This document shows positions 9,023 to 17,833 of a stretch of 64,000 bases of DNA, piece after piece. The notes under the pieces are model-generated. The model saw nothing but the letters and a program-made list of their open reading frames with translations. It made no database searches and had not been told where the DNA came from. Within the stretch, counting starts at the first letter, position 1. Each line of letters begins with the position of its first letter. A program made the translations under genes and the position numbers. This DNA is from Pseudomonas sp. ANT_J12 (GTDB lineage Bacteria > Pseudomonadota > Gammaproteobacteria > Pseudomonadales > Pseudomonadaceae). Location of the stretch: positions 1,054,001-1,118,000 of the forward strand of contig NZ_VOBN01000001.1 in the NCBI RefSeq assembly GCF_008370045.1, read 5' to 3'.

Positions 9023-11053
9023 TCAGACCCGGAACGCGCTGATCAATTGTTTCAACTCCACCACCTGCGCCGACAACGCCCGGCTGGCATGCTCGGTCTG
9101 ATGCGCACCTTCGGCCGTGCGCTCGCCGGCGCGGTTGATTTCGACGATGTTCTGGTCGATGTCGTGGGCCACGGCGGTTTGTTGTTCCACGGCGGCGGCG
9201 ATCTGCTGGTTCTGGTCGACGATCATTCCCACAGCGCCGAGGATATTTTCCAGGGCCTGTTGGACCTTTTCCGATTGCCCCACCGTGCCGTTCGCCATTT
9301 GATGGCTGACGCCCATGGCCTTCACCGCCGCGCCGACCCCGCCGTGAAGCTTGGCGATCATCTGTTCGATTTCTTCGGTCGATTGCTGGGTGCGCTTGGC
9401 CAAGGTCCGGACCTCGTCCGCCACCACCGCGAAACCACGGCCCTGCTCCCCCGCCCGCGCCGCTTCGATGGCCGCGTTGAGCGCCAACAGGTTGGTCTGT
9501 TCGGCGATGCTTTTGATCACGTCCAGCACCCGACTGATGGACTGGCTGTCGATGGCCAGTTGATTGATCACCAGCACCGATTGATCAATCTCAGTGGCCA
9601 GCGCCGCAATGCTGCCCTGCTGGGACTCCACCAACCCGCGACCGCTGAGGGTTTCGTCGTTGACACTGTGGGCGCTGCTGACCGCCGCCGCGGCACTGCG
9701 CGCCACTTCCAGGGAGGTGGCCGACATCTGGTTCATGGCCGTGGCGACCTGCTCGATCTGGCTGCGCTGCCCGGCCACGGCCTGGTTGCTCTGGGCGGAA
9801 ACGCTTTCCACTTGCCCGGCCTGGCGCTCGACTTCGCCGACGGTCTGGCCGACCCGCTCGATCAAGTCATGGATTTTCTTCACGGTGCCGTTGAACACCT
9901 CACCCAACTCGCCCAGTTCATCGCGGCTATTGGCGCTGAAGGTGATGGTCATGTCGCCGGCCGCCACTCGGTCCATCATCGCGCCCAGGCGCTTGAGGGT
10001 GGTGCGGGTCGAGGCGTAGAAACCGCCGTAGAGGTAGAAGATCAAGACAAACACCACCGACAGCGCCACGGCCTGCATCACCATGTGCGTGCGGTTCTGC
10101 TCCAGGCGCTGTTGCAACTGAGTGCCGAGAAACTTCAGGGTCGCTTCATTGAGCTGGTAGGTGTGGTCCATCAGGCCGGTGACCTGATCGTAAAAACCCT
10201 GCCACGGTGCATCGAGGGTGTCGGCCATCACCACTTGTTCTTCGAACAGCTCGCTGGCCTTTTTCAGCGACGCCTTGCTGCTCTCGGCCTGGGCGGCCAG
10301 GGTATCGTTGGCTGCTTTGCTGGAGCCCAATGCGTCGTGCAGCTTCAGCCCGTATTCAGCCTGAAGCTTTTCGATCTGCGCCAGCAGCTCGTCGAAGCGC
10401 GTACTCGATGCCGAATTGAGAAAGCCCTGCCCCAGGGACAGCGAGCCCATGGCCCGGCCTTCGCCGAGAATCTGCGTGACCGGCGGGGTGACATTGGTGA
10501 TCAGTTCGCTGAGCTGGCGCATGTCGCTCTGGTTGTCGCGACTCAGGCCGGCCTGACTGGTGATGATCTGGCTGAAAATCTGCGCATTGCCCAGCAACTT
10601 GCCGATCAGCGCACTTTTGCTTTGCAGGGAGTTTTCCGCTTGCTGGACCTTGAACGCGGCAATCATTTCATCGCGTTTGCCATCGAAGACCGTGACCTGT
10701 TCCGGGTCGGTGCTCATCGCCGTCAGCCCTTGCAAGCGGGCGAGCACGCTTTGCTCCAGGGCGCTGATCTTGGTCTCGACATCGCCGGCCTTGCCGGACT
10801 GACCGAGGGTGACGTTGATCTGCACCAGGTTGTTCAGGGTTTCCAGATCCCGGCGCAGGGTCAGGCTGCTGCCCAGCAGGTCGAGGCTTTGCAGTTCGAC
10901 GCGAGTGCCCTGGAATTCACGATAGGAATCGCGTACCAGGTAGAAGTTGGTCACCAGCATCGGCACCAGGAACAGCACGCTGATCAGGCTGAACTTCATG
11001 CCGAAGCTCAGGCGGTTCATCAGCGCGACAGCGGGATAGAGCAAGCTCTTCAC
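9023..11053 (-). CDS. methyl-accepting chemotaxis protein
   Basis: Membrane chemoreceptor of about 676 residues that would signal to CheA/CheW. The order is TM1 (about 17-37), a long helical periplasmic sensor (about 38-330), TM2 (about 335-355), a HAMP domain, and the cytoplasmic signalling hairpin with the highly conserved tip [19 protein letters not shown]. No CheR-docking pentapeptide ends the protein. I prefer GTG at 11053 (GGGAGA eight bases upstream) over a GTG at 11116; the choice only affects the extreme N-terminus. The ligand cannot be read from sequence. By synteny it corresponds to the receptor beside ampDE in other pseudomonads. Confidence 0.92.
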   Translation of the reverse strand: MKSLLYPAVALMNRLSFGMKFSLISVLFLVPMLVTNFYLVRDSYREFQGTRVELQSLDLLGSSLTLRRDLETLNNLVQINVTLGQSGKAGDVETKISALEQSVLARLQGLTAMSTDPEQVTVFDGKRDEMIAAFKVQQAENSLQSKSALIGKLLGNAQIFSQIITSQAGLSRDNQSDMRQLSELITNVTPPVTQILGEGRAMGSLSLGQGFLNSASSTRFDELLAQIEKLQAEYGLKLHDALGSSKAANDTLAAQAESSKASLKKASELFEEQVVMADTLDAPWQGFYDQVTGLMDHTYQLNEATLKFLGTQLQQRLEQNRTHMVMQAVALSVVFVLIFYLYGGFYASTRTTLKRLGAMMDRVAAGDMTITFSANSRDELGELGEVFNGTVKKIHDLIERVGQTVGEVERQAGQVESVSAQSNQAVAGQRSQIEQVATAMNQMSATSLEVARSAAAAVSSAHSVNDETLSGRGLVESQQGSIAALATEIDQSVLVINQLAIDSQSISRVLDVIKSIAEQTNLLALNAAIEAARAGEQGRGFAVVADEVRTLAKRTQQSTEEIEQMIAKLHGGVGAAVKAMGVSHQMANGTVGQSEKVQQALENILGAVGMIVDQNQQIAAAVEQQTAVAHDIDQNIVEINRAGERTAEGAHQTEHASRALSAQVVELKQLISAFRV

Positions 11054-11220
11054 TGTGAAGTCTCCCTTGGATTTCTTATTTTTATTGGCAGGCGCACAGA
11101 TACAGCAGATAGCCACTATTGGGCGCTATCTCTGTATAGCTCAAATCGGAGGGGGGTTTTGTAACTTAAGGTTAACGGCAGGATGGGCCTGATGAGGACT
11201 TTGTGACGAGGGGGCTTGCC

Positions 11221-11353
11221 TGTGGCGAGGGAGCTTGCTCCCGCTCGGCTGCGAAGCAGTCGCAAAGCAATCGGGCAAGATTTTCCTGATCAATCACCTT
11301 GGCAGGTATTGGGGGTGCTTCGCACCCCAGCGGGAGCAAGCTCCCTCGCCACA
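11221..11353. repeat. inverted REP-type repeat, TGTGGCGAGG type
   Basis: TGTGGCGAGGGAGCTTGCTC at the left end is the reverse complement of the segment ending at 11353. The middle contains a second small palindrome (GGGGTGCTTCGCACCCC, 11313-11329). The same type is found at 49910-50002. It fills the gap between the divergent chemoreceptor and the ampE stop. Confidence 0.85.
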
Positions 11354-11368
11354 ATGATCTTTGGAGGC

Positions 11369-12205
11369 CTAAGGCAACACCGTCCACAACGCAAACCCGG
11401 CATACCAAAGCACCGCCGCACGCAGCAGCAGTTCCCAGATACGATCCAGACTGTTGATGCCATCTGGCCCAACCACCGGCGCCGGAATCTCACCCGCTAC
11501 CAGTCCGACCTTTTCGATTAATTGCGCGGCCGTGATGTTCCAGTTCAGCAGTTCGTGCAGCATCACCCGACCGACCGCGACAAAGTTGCCGACCAGGGCA
11601 AAACTTGCCGCCAGCAGCCGCACCGGCACCCAATCGAAGGCGTGGCGCAGTTGTGCGGCGCGCTCGACCACCGCCGGGTTCTGCCCATGTTCTTCAGCCA
11701 GCGCCAGCAAGCGATAACTCAGCGCCGCCACCGGGCCCAGCAGGAAGTACCAGAAAATCACCGCAAAAAAGCTCTGGTAGGCCTGCCACAGCAGATGGGC
11801 CTGCACGCGCTCCAGAAGTTGCTCGCCACTGTCGGCGCAGATATTCAGATCGCGATTGGCCACATGCGCGGCGGCTTGCAGGTCTTCCCGGCGCCAGGCG
11901 TCGCGAAACGGCCCGAGTTCGCCCAGGAGATCGCCGCGACCCAAACTGTAAATCACCACCAACAGGTGCACCGGCAGGGCCAGCAAGCCATAGGCCACGG
12001 GTTCCAGCACCACCAGCAGCAAACCGAGCAGCGCCACCGGCAACAACACCAACAGCACCAACACCAGCCACGAACGGTCCTTCAGGCGCGGGCTGGCTTC
12101 CAGCTTGTGCAGCTCGCGCACCCAACCTCCGTCACGTTGAACCCGATGGCGCAGGGCCGAGAACTTCTCGATCCAGACCGCCAGCAGCAACACCAGAAAA
12201 CTCAT
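11369..12205 (-). CDS. ampE: AmpE, beta-lactamase regulatory membrane protein
   Basis: Inner-membrane protein of 278 residues, paired with AmpD in the ampDE operon that affects peptidoglycan recycling and AmpC induction. The sequence begins SFLVLLLAVWIEKFSALR, typical of AmpE, and shows four or so hydrophobic segments (about 2-18, 45-80, 145-165 and the C-terminus). Its ATG overlaps the ampD stop by four bases, so translation is coupled. Its biochemical role remains poorly defined in the literature. Confidence 0.92.
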   Translation of the reverse strand: MSFLVLLLAVWIEKFSALRHRVQRDGGWVRELHKLEASPRLKDRSWLVLVLLVLLPVALLGLLLVVLEPVAYGLLALPVHLLVVIYSLGRGDLLGELGPFRDAWRREDLQAAAHVANRDLNICADSGEQLLERVQAHLLWQAYQSFFAVIFWYFLLGPVAALSYRLLALAEEHGQNPAVVERAAQLRHAFDWVPVRLLAASFALVGNFVAVGRVMLHELLNWNITAAQLIEKVGLVAGEIPAPVVGPDGINSLDRIWELLLRAAVLWYAGFALWTVLP

Positions 12206-12762
12206 TGTTGTTCCTCTTTAGCCAAAGCGGCGCGATAGCGTGCCCAGTCGAACGCCGGTCCCGGATCGGTCTTGCGCCCAGGGGCGATGTCGCTATGCCC
12301 GCAAATGCGCTGTGCAGTGATGCCGGTAAAAGCGTTTTGCAGCTGTCGGGTCAGGGCCGTCAAGGCCTGGTATTGCGCATCGGTGAACGGCAGATCATCT
12401 GTGCCTTCAAGTTCGATGCCCACGGAAAAGTCGTTACAGACTTCTCGCCCTTCGAAATTCGAGATGCCGGCATGCCAGGCGCGCTCAAGACAGGAGACAA
12501 ACTGAGTAACCGTGCCGTCACGCTCGATCAGAAAGTGCGCAGACACCCGCAGGTCAGCGATCCCTTCAAAGTAGGGATGCTCCGTGACATCCAGACGATT
12601 CTGGAAAAATTCCTGCACCTTGCCGGTGGCAAACTGCGCCGGCGGCAGGCTGATGTTGTGAATCACCAGCAGGGAGATTTCATCCGAGGGGCGCGCATTG
12701 AAGTTGGGCGAGGGGCAAATATTTACGCCCTGGCACCAACCGCTCGCGGGGTCCAACTGCAT
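12202..12762 (-). CDS. ampD: 1,6-anhydro-N-acetylmuramyl-L-alanine amidase AmpD
   Basis: Cytoplasmic zinc amidase that removes the peptide from anhydro-muropeptides during cell-wall recycling; its loss derepresses chromosomal AmpC beta-lactamase. At 186 residues it is the usual length. The zinc ligands His35, His156 (CGHSDIAPGRK) and Asp166 and the catalytic glutamate in VGIELEG are present, so it looks functional. The ATG at 12762 has GAAGGAAC just upstream; the frame is open to 12861 but that extension overlaps the upstream DUF1631 gene and is not AmpD-like. Confidence 0.96.
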   Translation of the reverse strand: MQLDPASGWCQGVNICPSPNFNARPSDEISLLVIHNISLPPAQFATGKVQEFFQNRLDVTEHPYFEGIADLRVSAHFLIERDGTVTQFVSCLERAWHAGISNFEGREVCNDFSVGIELEGTDDLPFTDAQYQALTALTRQLQNAFTGITAQRICGHSDIAPGRKTDPGPAFDWARYRAALAKEEQQ

Positions 12763-12826
12763 ACAGGTTCCTTCAACGACGACCGTGTTGGCGCCCAGTA
12801 TGCCGCGATAGACCCTCGGTACGCGA

Positions 12827-15037
12827 TCACTTGGCGTGATTGAGGCGCCGCAAGTTGCCAATCACCGATTCCAGGGCCCGATCGAACAGCAGCGTATCGT
12901 CCAGCGCACGCACCGCGCCCCGGTGAAACTCCAGGGCCAGCCCGGTGCGGCTGCGCTCCAGCACCTTCATGCCGGTGCGGTTGACGAAGATGTATTTGCC
13001 GGTGGCATCGATGATCGCCGCCAGTTTGCAGCGCAGGGTGTTTTCTTCGTCTTCCTGAAATTCCACCCAACTGCCCACGCGCAATTGATCGACCTGGAGC
13101 AGCCCGACATCGTCCGCCGGTAAACGCACCGAAGCCGTTTCGACCGGACCTTCATCGGCATTGCGCAGGACGATTTCCTCGACCACTTCGACCATCACCG
13201 GCGTATCGCTCGAAGACGCCGGCTCCTGGGACGGCCGCTCGAACAGTTGCACGTGCAAGGCTTCCAGTTCAGCGAAGAATTCGCTGGTTGCAAACGGATC
13301 GAACGCCGAGCTGCTCAAACCATCGCGCAGCGACTTGAGCAACCCCGGCACCAGCGACAGCAGGCGCAGGCTGGCATCGGCTTCGTCGTGGCGCTGCACG
13401 CTCCAGATCAACTGCGCCATGGTCTGCACGTCGGCATGCCATTCGGCGGACTGATCGCCGTGCTTGAGGCAGGTCAGCAACAGCACCTTGCTCCAGGCCT
13501 CTTGCACGAACGCCACTACCCCTTGGGGCAGCAGCTTGCCGAGCAAGGCCTCGTTCAGCGCCTGCTCGACCCGCTGACGCGCCAGTTCGGTCTTGGCCCG
13601 ACCTTCCTCGGCATCGCGGGTGCGTTGCTCCAGCAACTCACTACGGCGGCGCTCGTCACTGGTAAACGCCAGAAAGTCCGCCAGCAACTCGGAGAAAATC
13701 GCCGGGTCATCGACAAAATCGTTCAACAACCGCTGCACCACTTGTTCGATGCGCAAGTACAGCGTGTCCCGCGCATGATCGTCGCACTCGCCCCAGCCCA
13801 TGGCTGCGGCGGCGATTTCATTGAGCAGGCGCCGCGCCGGATGGCTGCTGCGGCTGAAGAAGCTCTTGTCGAGCACGGCGATTTTCAGCATCGGAATCTG
13901 CAAGCGCCCGATCAGCGCCTTGAGGGAATCCGGCAGGTTGCGGTCATCGAGGATGCATTCGAAGAGCATCGCGATCAGGTTGATCACGTCTTCATCGGCG
14001 ACACCGACCACCCGCGACTTGCCGCTCTTGACGCTGACCCGGGTCAGCAGTTGTTCGAGCTGGTTGCGCAGGTCGAAGTCGTCCTGAGCCGCCAGGGTCG
14101 GGACGTATTGCTGCAAATGCGAGAGCAGGCGCAGCAGGTCGCGGGTGGAGATCGGCTGGGCCGGGGTGCTGGCTTCGAGGGTTGGCGCGACACTGCCGCG
14201 CACGTGAAACAACAGCTCCTGCAACGCGGCGAAGACTTCTTGCACGCTGTCATCAATGTGCGTGCTGCCGGACTTGGCGACCGTCTCGACGGGTTCGGCC
14301 TGCACACTGGCCGCCGCGCGATCAGCGGCACGTCTGGCCGGGGCTGGCTTGAGTTCGGGCAGCACGCCAGTGGCGATCAACAGTTGATTGGCTTCGCTGT
14401 AGAGCTGATCGGCGCCGCTGAGCACGTAGCGCTCGAATAGCTTGAGGATGATCAACTTGACCTTGATCTCCACGCCCAGGTTGCGCCCGGCCTGGAGGAA
14501 ATACTCGCATAGCATCGCCGGGCCCAGCGGGTTGTGCTGTTCGAGCAATTCCTTGCCCAACAACACGCTGAGCCGGGTGGTCAGTTGATCGAGGGCAAAA
14601 CCTTCGCGGCTCAGCACTTTGCTGACCATAGCCTCGACCGCCACGTTGCGCTCCAGGTCATCCTGGGGCAGCGTTGCGCTGGCATCGAACGCCATGGCCT
14701 GGGACAGGGTGGACTGCGTGACGTCGTATTGGGTGAGGCTGATGAATGCCTCGAAGAATTGCTCAAGAAACCCGCGCTCGATGCTTTTGCGCTTGAGGCG
14801 CAAGTCGCGCATGGCTTCGAAGAAAATGTTCTGTTCGACGTCGTTGCGGGCCCGGTCGGCCATTTCGAACAGGGTGTCGTCGGCGTTATCGAACAGCGCC
14901 TGCAAACCATGCCTGAGCTGTTGCGCAGCCTTGTCGCGAACCTGAAGCAGAATCACAGGCAGGCGGGCGAGCGGCGAGTGAGTCGCCTGGTCGGTAGCCG
15001 CCTTGTGCAAAGGCACTACATTCCCGTCGTTGTGCAT
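12827..15037 (-). CDS. DUF1631 protein of unknown function
   Basis: A 736-residue cytoplasmic protein of the DUF1631 family, sometimes misnamed thymidine phosphorylase. Most of it is predicted helical; the last 90 residues (from about LQVDQLRVGSWVEFQ to FHRGAVRALDD) look like a small beta-barrel reminiscent of PilZ-type domains, which is my inference. The start ATG at 15037 follows a strong AGGAGG; a longer open frame to 15139 is rejected. It precedes ampD by 64 bases on the same strand, a linkage conserved in Pseudomonas. No catalytic motif was seen. Confidence 0.85.
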   Translation of the reverse strand: MHNDGNVVPLHKAATDQATHSPLARLPVILLQVRDKAAQQLRHGLQALFDNADDTLFEMADRARNDVEQNIFFEAMRDLRLKRKSIERGFLEQFFEAFISLTQYDVTQSTLSQAMAFDASATLPQDDLERNVAVEAMVSKVLSREGFALDQLTTRLSVLLGKELLEQHNPLGPAMLCEYFLQAGRNLGVEIKVKLIILKLFERYVLSGADQLYSEANQLLIATGVLPELKPAPARRAADRAAASVQAEPVETVAKSGSTHIDDSVQEVFAALQELLFHVRGSVAPTLEASTPAQPISTRDLLRLLSHLQQYVPTLAAQDDFDLRNQLEQLLTRVSVKSGKSRVVGVADEDVINLIAMLFECILDDRNLPDSLKALIGRLQIPMLKIAVLDKSFFSRSSHPARRLLNEIAAAAMGWGECDDHARDTLYLRIEQVVQRLLNDFVDDPAIFSELLADFLAFTSDERRRSELLEQRTRDAEEGRAKTELARQRVEQALNEALLGKLLPQGVVAFVQEAWSKVLLLTCLKHGDQSAEWHADVQTMAQLIWSVQRHDEADASLRLLSLVPGLLKSLRDGLSSSAFDPFATSEFFAELEALHVQLFERPSQEPASSSDTPVMVEVVEEIVLRNADEGPVETASVRLPADDVGLLQVDQLRVGSWVEFQEDEENTLRCKLAAIIDATGKYIFVNRTGMKVLERSRTGLALEFHRGAVRALDDTLLFDRALESVIGNLRRLNHAK

Positions 15038-15340
15038 CCAAGCCTCCTGAAACGGTGAGTCTTCGGTTCGGTAAGAAAGATCGACTGCGCCGGCCTCACA
15101 GCCGACGCTCAACGGGGAACACTGCCCACCCGCTGTCATTCAATAATCGGGGACCCAACGAGACGTCAAAGCTATGACGTCAAATGCAAGGCGGATTATC
15201 GGCAAAACACGCCGCTTGTGCCAGCAGACTCTTTGCTTCACAACGAAATAGACGTACAGGACAGACCCCGGTTTTGCCGCCTATGCTCACGCGAATCGAC
15301 CAAATGCAGGTTTCAGAGCGATCCGGGCACTCGGCATGCC

Positions 15341-15370
15341 TTGGGTTGGCCTGCGCCATGGCCCTATAAT
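15341..15370 (+). promoter_or_regulatory. predicted nadC promoter
   Basis: TTGGGT (15341-15346), an 18-base spacer and a perfect TATAAT (15365-15370) stand 27 bases upstream of the nadC ATG. The rest of the 360-base gap between the divergent DUF1631 gene and nadC (15038-15397) shows no convincing coding sequence. Confidence 0.65.
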
Positions 15371-15397
15371 CGGGCCACTTTGTTTGTGGAGCCCGTT

Positions 15398-16246
15398 ATG
15401 CCGAATCTACGCCTCGCCGATTTGACCGCCGAAATCGAAGCCAACGTGCGTCGCGCGCTGCTCGAAGACATCGGCAGCGGCGACATCACCGCGCAACTGA
15501 TCCCGGCCGAACGCCTGGCCAAAGCCACTATCATCACCCGCGACGCGGCCGTCATCGCCGGCACCGCGTGGGTGGATGCCGTCTTTCGGCAATTGGACCC
15601 GCGAGTCGCGGTGCACTGGCAAGTGCGCGATGGCGAACGGGTGAAACCCAATCAGGCGCTGTTCCACCTCGAAGGCCCGGCGCGCTCGCTGCTGACGGGC
15701 GAGCGCTGCGCGCTGAACTTCCTGCAACTGCTGTCCGGCGTGGCGACTCGCGCGCAGTTTCTGGCGGATTTCGTCGCCGAGACTCAGGTGAAGCTGCTCG
15801 ACACCCGCAAAACCCTGCCGGGGCTGCGCCTGGCGCAGAAGTACGCCGTGACCTGCGGCGGCTGCCATAACCACCGCATCGGCCTGTATGACGCGTTCCT
15901 GATCAAGGAAAACCATATCGCAGCCTGCGGCGGTGTCGCTGAAGCCATCAAGGCCGCGCACAAGATTGCCCCGGGCAAGCCCGTGGAAATCGAAGTGGAA
16001 AGCCTGGATGAACTGAAAGAGGCCCTGGCGGCCGGCGCCGATATCATCATGCTCGACGAACTGAGCCTGGATGACATGCGTGAAGCAGTACGCCTGAACA
16101 ACGGCCAGGCAAAACTGGAGGCCAGCGGCGGGATCAACGAAAGCACGTTGCTACCGATTGCCGAAACCGGTGTGGATTACATTTCGATTGGTGCGATGAC
16201 CAAGGATGTGAAGGCTGTCGACCTGTCGATGCGGCTCAGCCTCTGA
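15398..16246 (+). CDS. nadC: nicotinate-nucleotide pyrophosphorylase (carboxylating)
   Basis: Quinolinate phosphoribosyltransferase, the third step of de novo NAD synthesis: quinolinate plus PRPP gives nicotinate mononucleotide, CO2 and pyrophosphate. The 282 residues include the conserved [26 protein letters not shown] and the terminal [10 protein letters not shown] and [10 protein letters not shown] barrel motifs. ATG at 15398 starts the conserved protein (the frame is open further upstream into the promoter). Monocistronic, with its own promoter and an imperfect hairpin downstream. Confidence 0.97.
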   Translation: MPNLRLADLTAEIEANVRRALLEDIGSGDITAQLIPAERLAKATIITRDAAVIAGTAWVDAVFRQLDPRVAVHWQVRDGERVKPNQALFHLEGPARSLLTGERCALNFLQLLSGVATRAQFLADFVAETQVKLLDTRKTLPGLRLAQKYAVTCGGCHNHRIGLYDAFLIKENHIAACGGVAEAIKAAHKIAPGKPVEIEVESLDELKEALAAGADIIMLDELSLDDMREAVRLNNGQAKLEASGGINESTLLPIAETGVDYISIGAMTKDVKAVDLSMRLSL

Positions 16247-16253
16247 GCAGCTC

Positions 16254-16310
16254 CAAGCGGCAAGTTACAAGCTTCAAGCAGTTCTGCTTTTACTTGTAGC
16301 TCGCCGCTTG
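16254..16310. repeat. imperfect inverted repeat, possible nadC transcript end
   Basis: CAAGCGGCAAGTTACAAG (16254-16271) pairs with CTTGTAGCTCGCCGCTTG (16293-16310) at 16 of 18 positions. The wording resembles the GCTTCAAGCGGCAAG class of dispersed Pseudomonas repeats. It lies between convergent nadC and the DUF6388 gene and could end both transcripts; there is no T-tract. Confidence 0.6.
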
Positions 16311-16326
16311 AAACTTGAGGCTGCCT

Positions 16327-16632
16327 TTAAACCACCAGATTATTCATCTCGCAGTACTCTTCCCATTCGACGCCCAACACTTCGGCCGCCTCCTTGTGCA
16401 GAACCAGGCGCGCCGCCTCGAATTCTTCCGGGCTCGAGGTGTACTTGAGCGTCAGTTCCCACGGCTGCAAGCCCTGGGATTCCGCTTCATCCTCGAACGC
16501 CCACTGGATCTGGTCTTTCTGATCGTCGGCGGGCAAGTCCTTGATCTCTTCGGCGAGCTGGGGCGATTCCAGCAAGTACTTCTTCAGCGCTTCTTCGTGT
16601 CTGGCTTCTTGGGTCAATTCTTTAACAGTCAT
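16327..16632 (-). CDS. DUF6388-type small acidic protein
   Basis: A 101-residue soluble acidic protein, common in Pseudomonas, of unknown function. Recognisable stretches are LPADDQKDQIQWAFEDEAE and PWELTLKYTSSPEEFEAAR, followed by VLHKEAAEVLGVEWEEYC. I start it at ATG 16632, where the conserved family sequence begins; an open extension to 16737 is low-complexity and unlikely. The assignment to DUF6388 is from memory of similar proteins, so moderately sure. It is convergent with nadC. Confidence 0.75.
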   Translation of the reverse strand: MTVKELTQEARHEEALKKYLLESPQLAEEIKDLPADDQKDQIQWAFEDEAESQGLQPWELTLKYTSSPEEFEAARLVLHKEAAEVLGVEWEEYCEMNNLVV

Positions 16633-16947
16633 GTCGTTCTCGCTGATCTGGGGAATGGAAGATGGATCTGGATCATCAAGGATCTCTCTGACGCAAAAAA
16701 CCGCGTAAAGCCCGGTTTGTCTGGCCTTCAGAACCATTCGGGATCATCTGAAAACAGCTCGGTGGTGCTCATGCAAGTTCCGAATATAGGACCTTTGGCT
16801 GACGATTTATATGCATGTTTACATCAAATCTACAAAAAACCGGATGCCCTCCCCGGCCACGTCATTTTTGCGCCCCCTCAGGAACATGTTTCGAAAATCG
16901 AAGTCATAGCGATGTGCCATATAGGCACTTCACAAGGAACTCAGGTG
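16633..16947. other. divergent intergenic region, no gene seen
   Basis: This 315-base gap separates the divergent DUF6388 gene and the coiled-coil repeat gene. It is more AT-rich than its flanks. It must hold both promoters, but no hexamer pair stood out. The plus-strand frame is open across it only because the repeat-protein frame has no stop; it is not protein-like. Confidence 0.5.
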
Positions 16948-17613
16948 ATGCGCAATTTCCCAAAGCTTTCGTCTACCCTGTTTGCAACCGGCATGGCTGC
17001 CCTGCTGCTCGGCAACCTGGCACTGGCCAGTACGGCTCAAGCTATCGAGCTCAGCTCCGACAACCCATCGTTTAACGACACGCTCACTGCCACCCACACT
17101 TCCTATGGCAAGACCGTACTGGTCAAAACCAATCTGGAAATCAGCGAGGTGGAAAAGTTACAAGGCACGGTTAAAACCAATACGGCTGAAATCGACAAAC
17201 TGAAGACCACCGTCAGCGAACAAGCGCGCCTCATCGAAGAACTCAGACGCAACACCGGCACCAGCACCGGCTCGAGCAGCAATGAAATATCCAACCTCAA
17301 GCGCACTGTCGAGGAACAGGATAAAGACCTGAAGAAACTCGCCAGTCAGATGGAGGAGTTCAAGCGCAACACCGGTTCAAGCTCCAGTTCCAGCTCAAGC
17401 GAGGTGTCCAACCTCAAGCGCACTGTCAGCGATCAGGACAACCACCTGAAGAAGCTCGCCAGCCAGGTGGAAGACCTCAAGCGCAGCGCCGGCTCGAGTT
17501 CCAGCTCAAGCTCCAGCGACCTGTCCAACCTGAAGCGGGAAGTCAGCGATCAGGACAATCAACTGGATCAGCTCAAACGCACGGTCGAAGACCTGAGCCG
17601 AAAAGTGAAATAA
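16948..17613 (+). CDS. secreted coiled-coil protein with 39-residue repeats and polyserine linkers
   Basis: A 221-residue protein not recognised as a named family. Residues 1-32 form a signal peptide (charged start, hydrophobic LFATGMAALLLGNLALAS, cleavage after AQA), so it is exported. After about 60 residues comes a heptad-rich region: a divergent unit, then NLKRTVEEQDKDLKKLASQ and two near copies, each 39 residues long and closed by an eight-serine run (SSSSSSSS) before the next NLK. The last copy stops after 28 residues. No lipobox or membrane anchor. The ATG at 16948 has AAGGA upstream. A periplasmic rod or trimeric coiled coil is plausible, but function is unknown. It is followed at once by a convergent tRNA. 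Confidence 0.8.
   Translation: MRNFPKLSSTLFATGMAALLLGNLALASTAQAIELSSDNPSFNDTLTATHTSYGKTVLVKTNLEISEVEKLQGTVKTNTAEIDKLKTTVSEQARLIEELRRNTGTSTGSSSNEISNLKRTVEEQDKDLKKLASQMEEFKRNTGSSSSSSSSEVSNLKRTVSDQDNHLKKLASQVEDLKRSAGSSSSSSSSDLSNLKREVSDQDNQLDQLKRTVEDLSRKVK
17293..17610 (+). repeat. 117-base in-frame tandem repeat (2.7 copies)
   Basis: Copies begin at 17293, 17410 and 17527, exactly 117 bases (39 codons) apart; the last is cut short at the gene end. The copies differ mostly at silent or conservative positions, and the serine runs use mixed AGC/TCC/AGT/TCA codons, so this is protein-level repeat maintenance rather than a fresh microsatellite. Confidence 0.9.
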
Positions 17614-17622
17614 CAGCGGCAA

Positions 17623-17698
17623 TGGTGCCCGAGACAGGAATCGAACCTGCGACCTTCGCGTTACGAGTGCGCTGCTCTACCGGCTGAGCTACACGGGC
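17623..17698 (-). tRNA. tRNA-Thr (CGT)
   Basis: The minus strand reads as a 76-base cloverleaf with encoded CCA; the anticodon loop is CTCGTAA, giving anticodon CGT for ACG codons. D-arm GCTC/GAGC and T-arm with GTTCGATT are intact. Reading the stems by hand gives a T-T mismatch at acceptor pair 6 and an A-C at the base of the anticodon loop. A possible promoter TTGCGA-16-TAGGTT lies at 17735-17708. It stands alone, separated from pnp by that gene's terminator. Confidence 0.93.
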
Positions 17699-17765
17699 GG
17701 TGAGCTAAACCTAGCACAGCTTTCGCGAGTCGCAACCGCAAGCCCCACCTCGGTTTATCGCAGAC

Positions 17766-17805
17766 AAAAAAAGGCCCCGCAGTTTTCACTGCGGGGCCTT
17801 TTTTA
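17766..17805. terminator. rho-independent terminator downstream of pnp
   Basis: AAGGCCCCGCAGT and ACTGCGGGGCCTT form a perfect 13-base stem around a 4-base loop, flanked by A-tract and T-tract so it can work on both strands. On the minus strand it ends the rimP-to-pnp transcription unit 30 bases after the pnp stop. Confidence 0.95.
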
Positions 17806-17833
17806 TAACGTTGAAGCGGTCAGGCGGGGGTGA

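Noticed and set aside
17293..17610. Regular 117-base repeats considered as a CRISPR-like array
   Set aside because: The repeats are in frame, protein-coding and without unique spacers.
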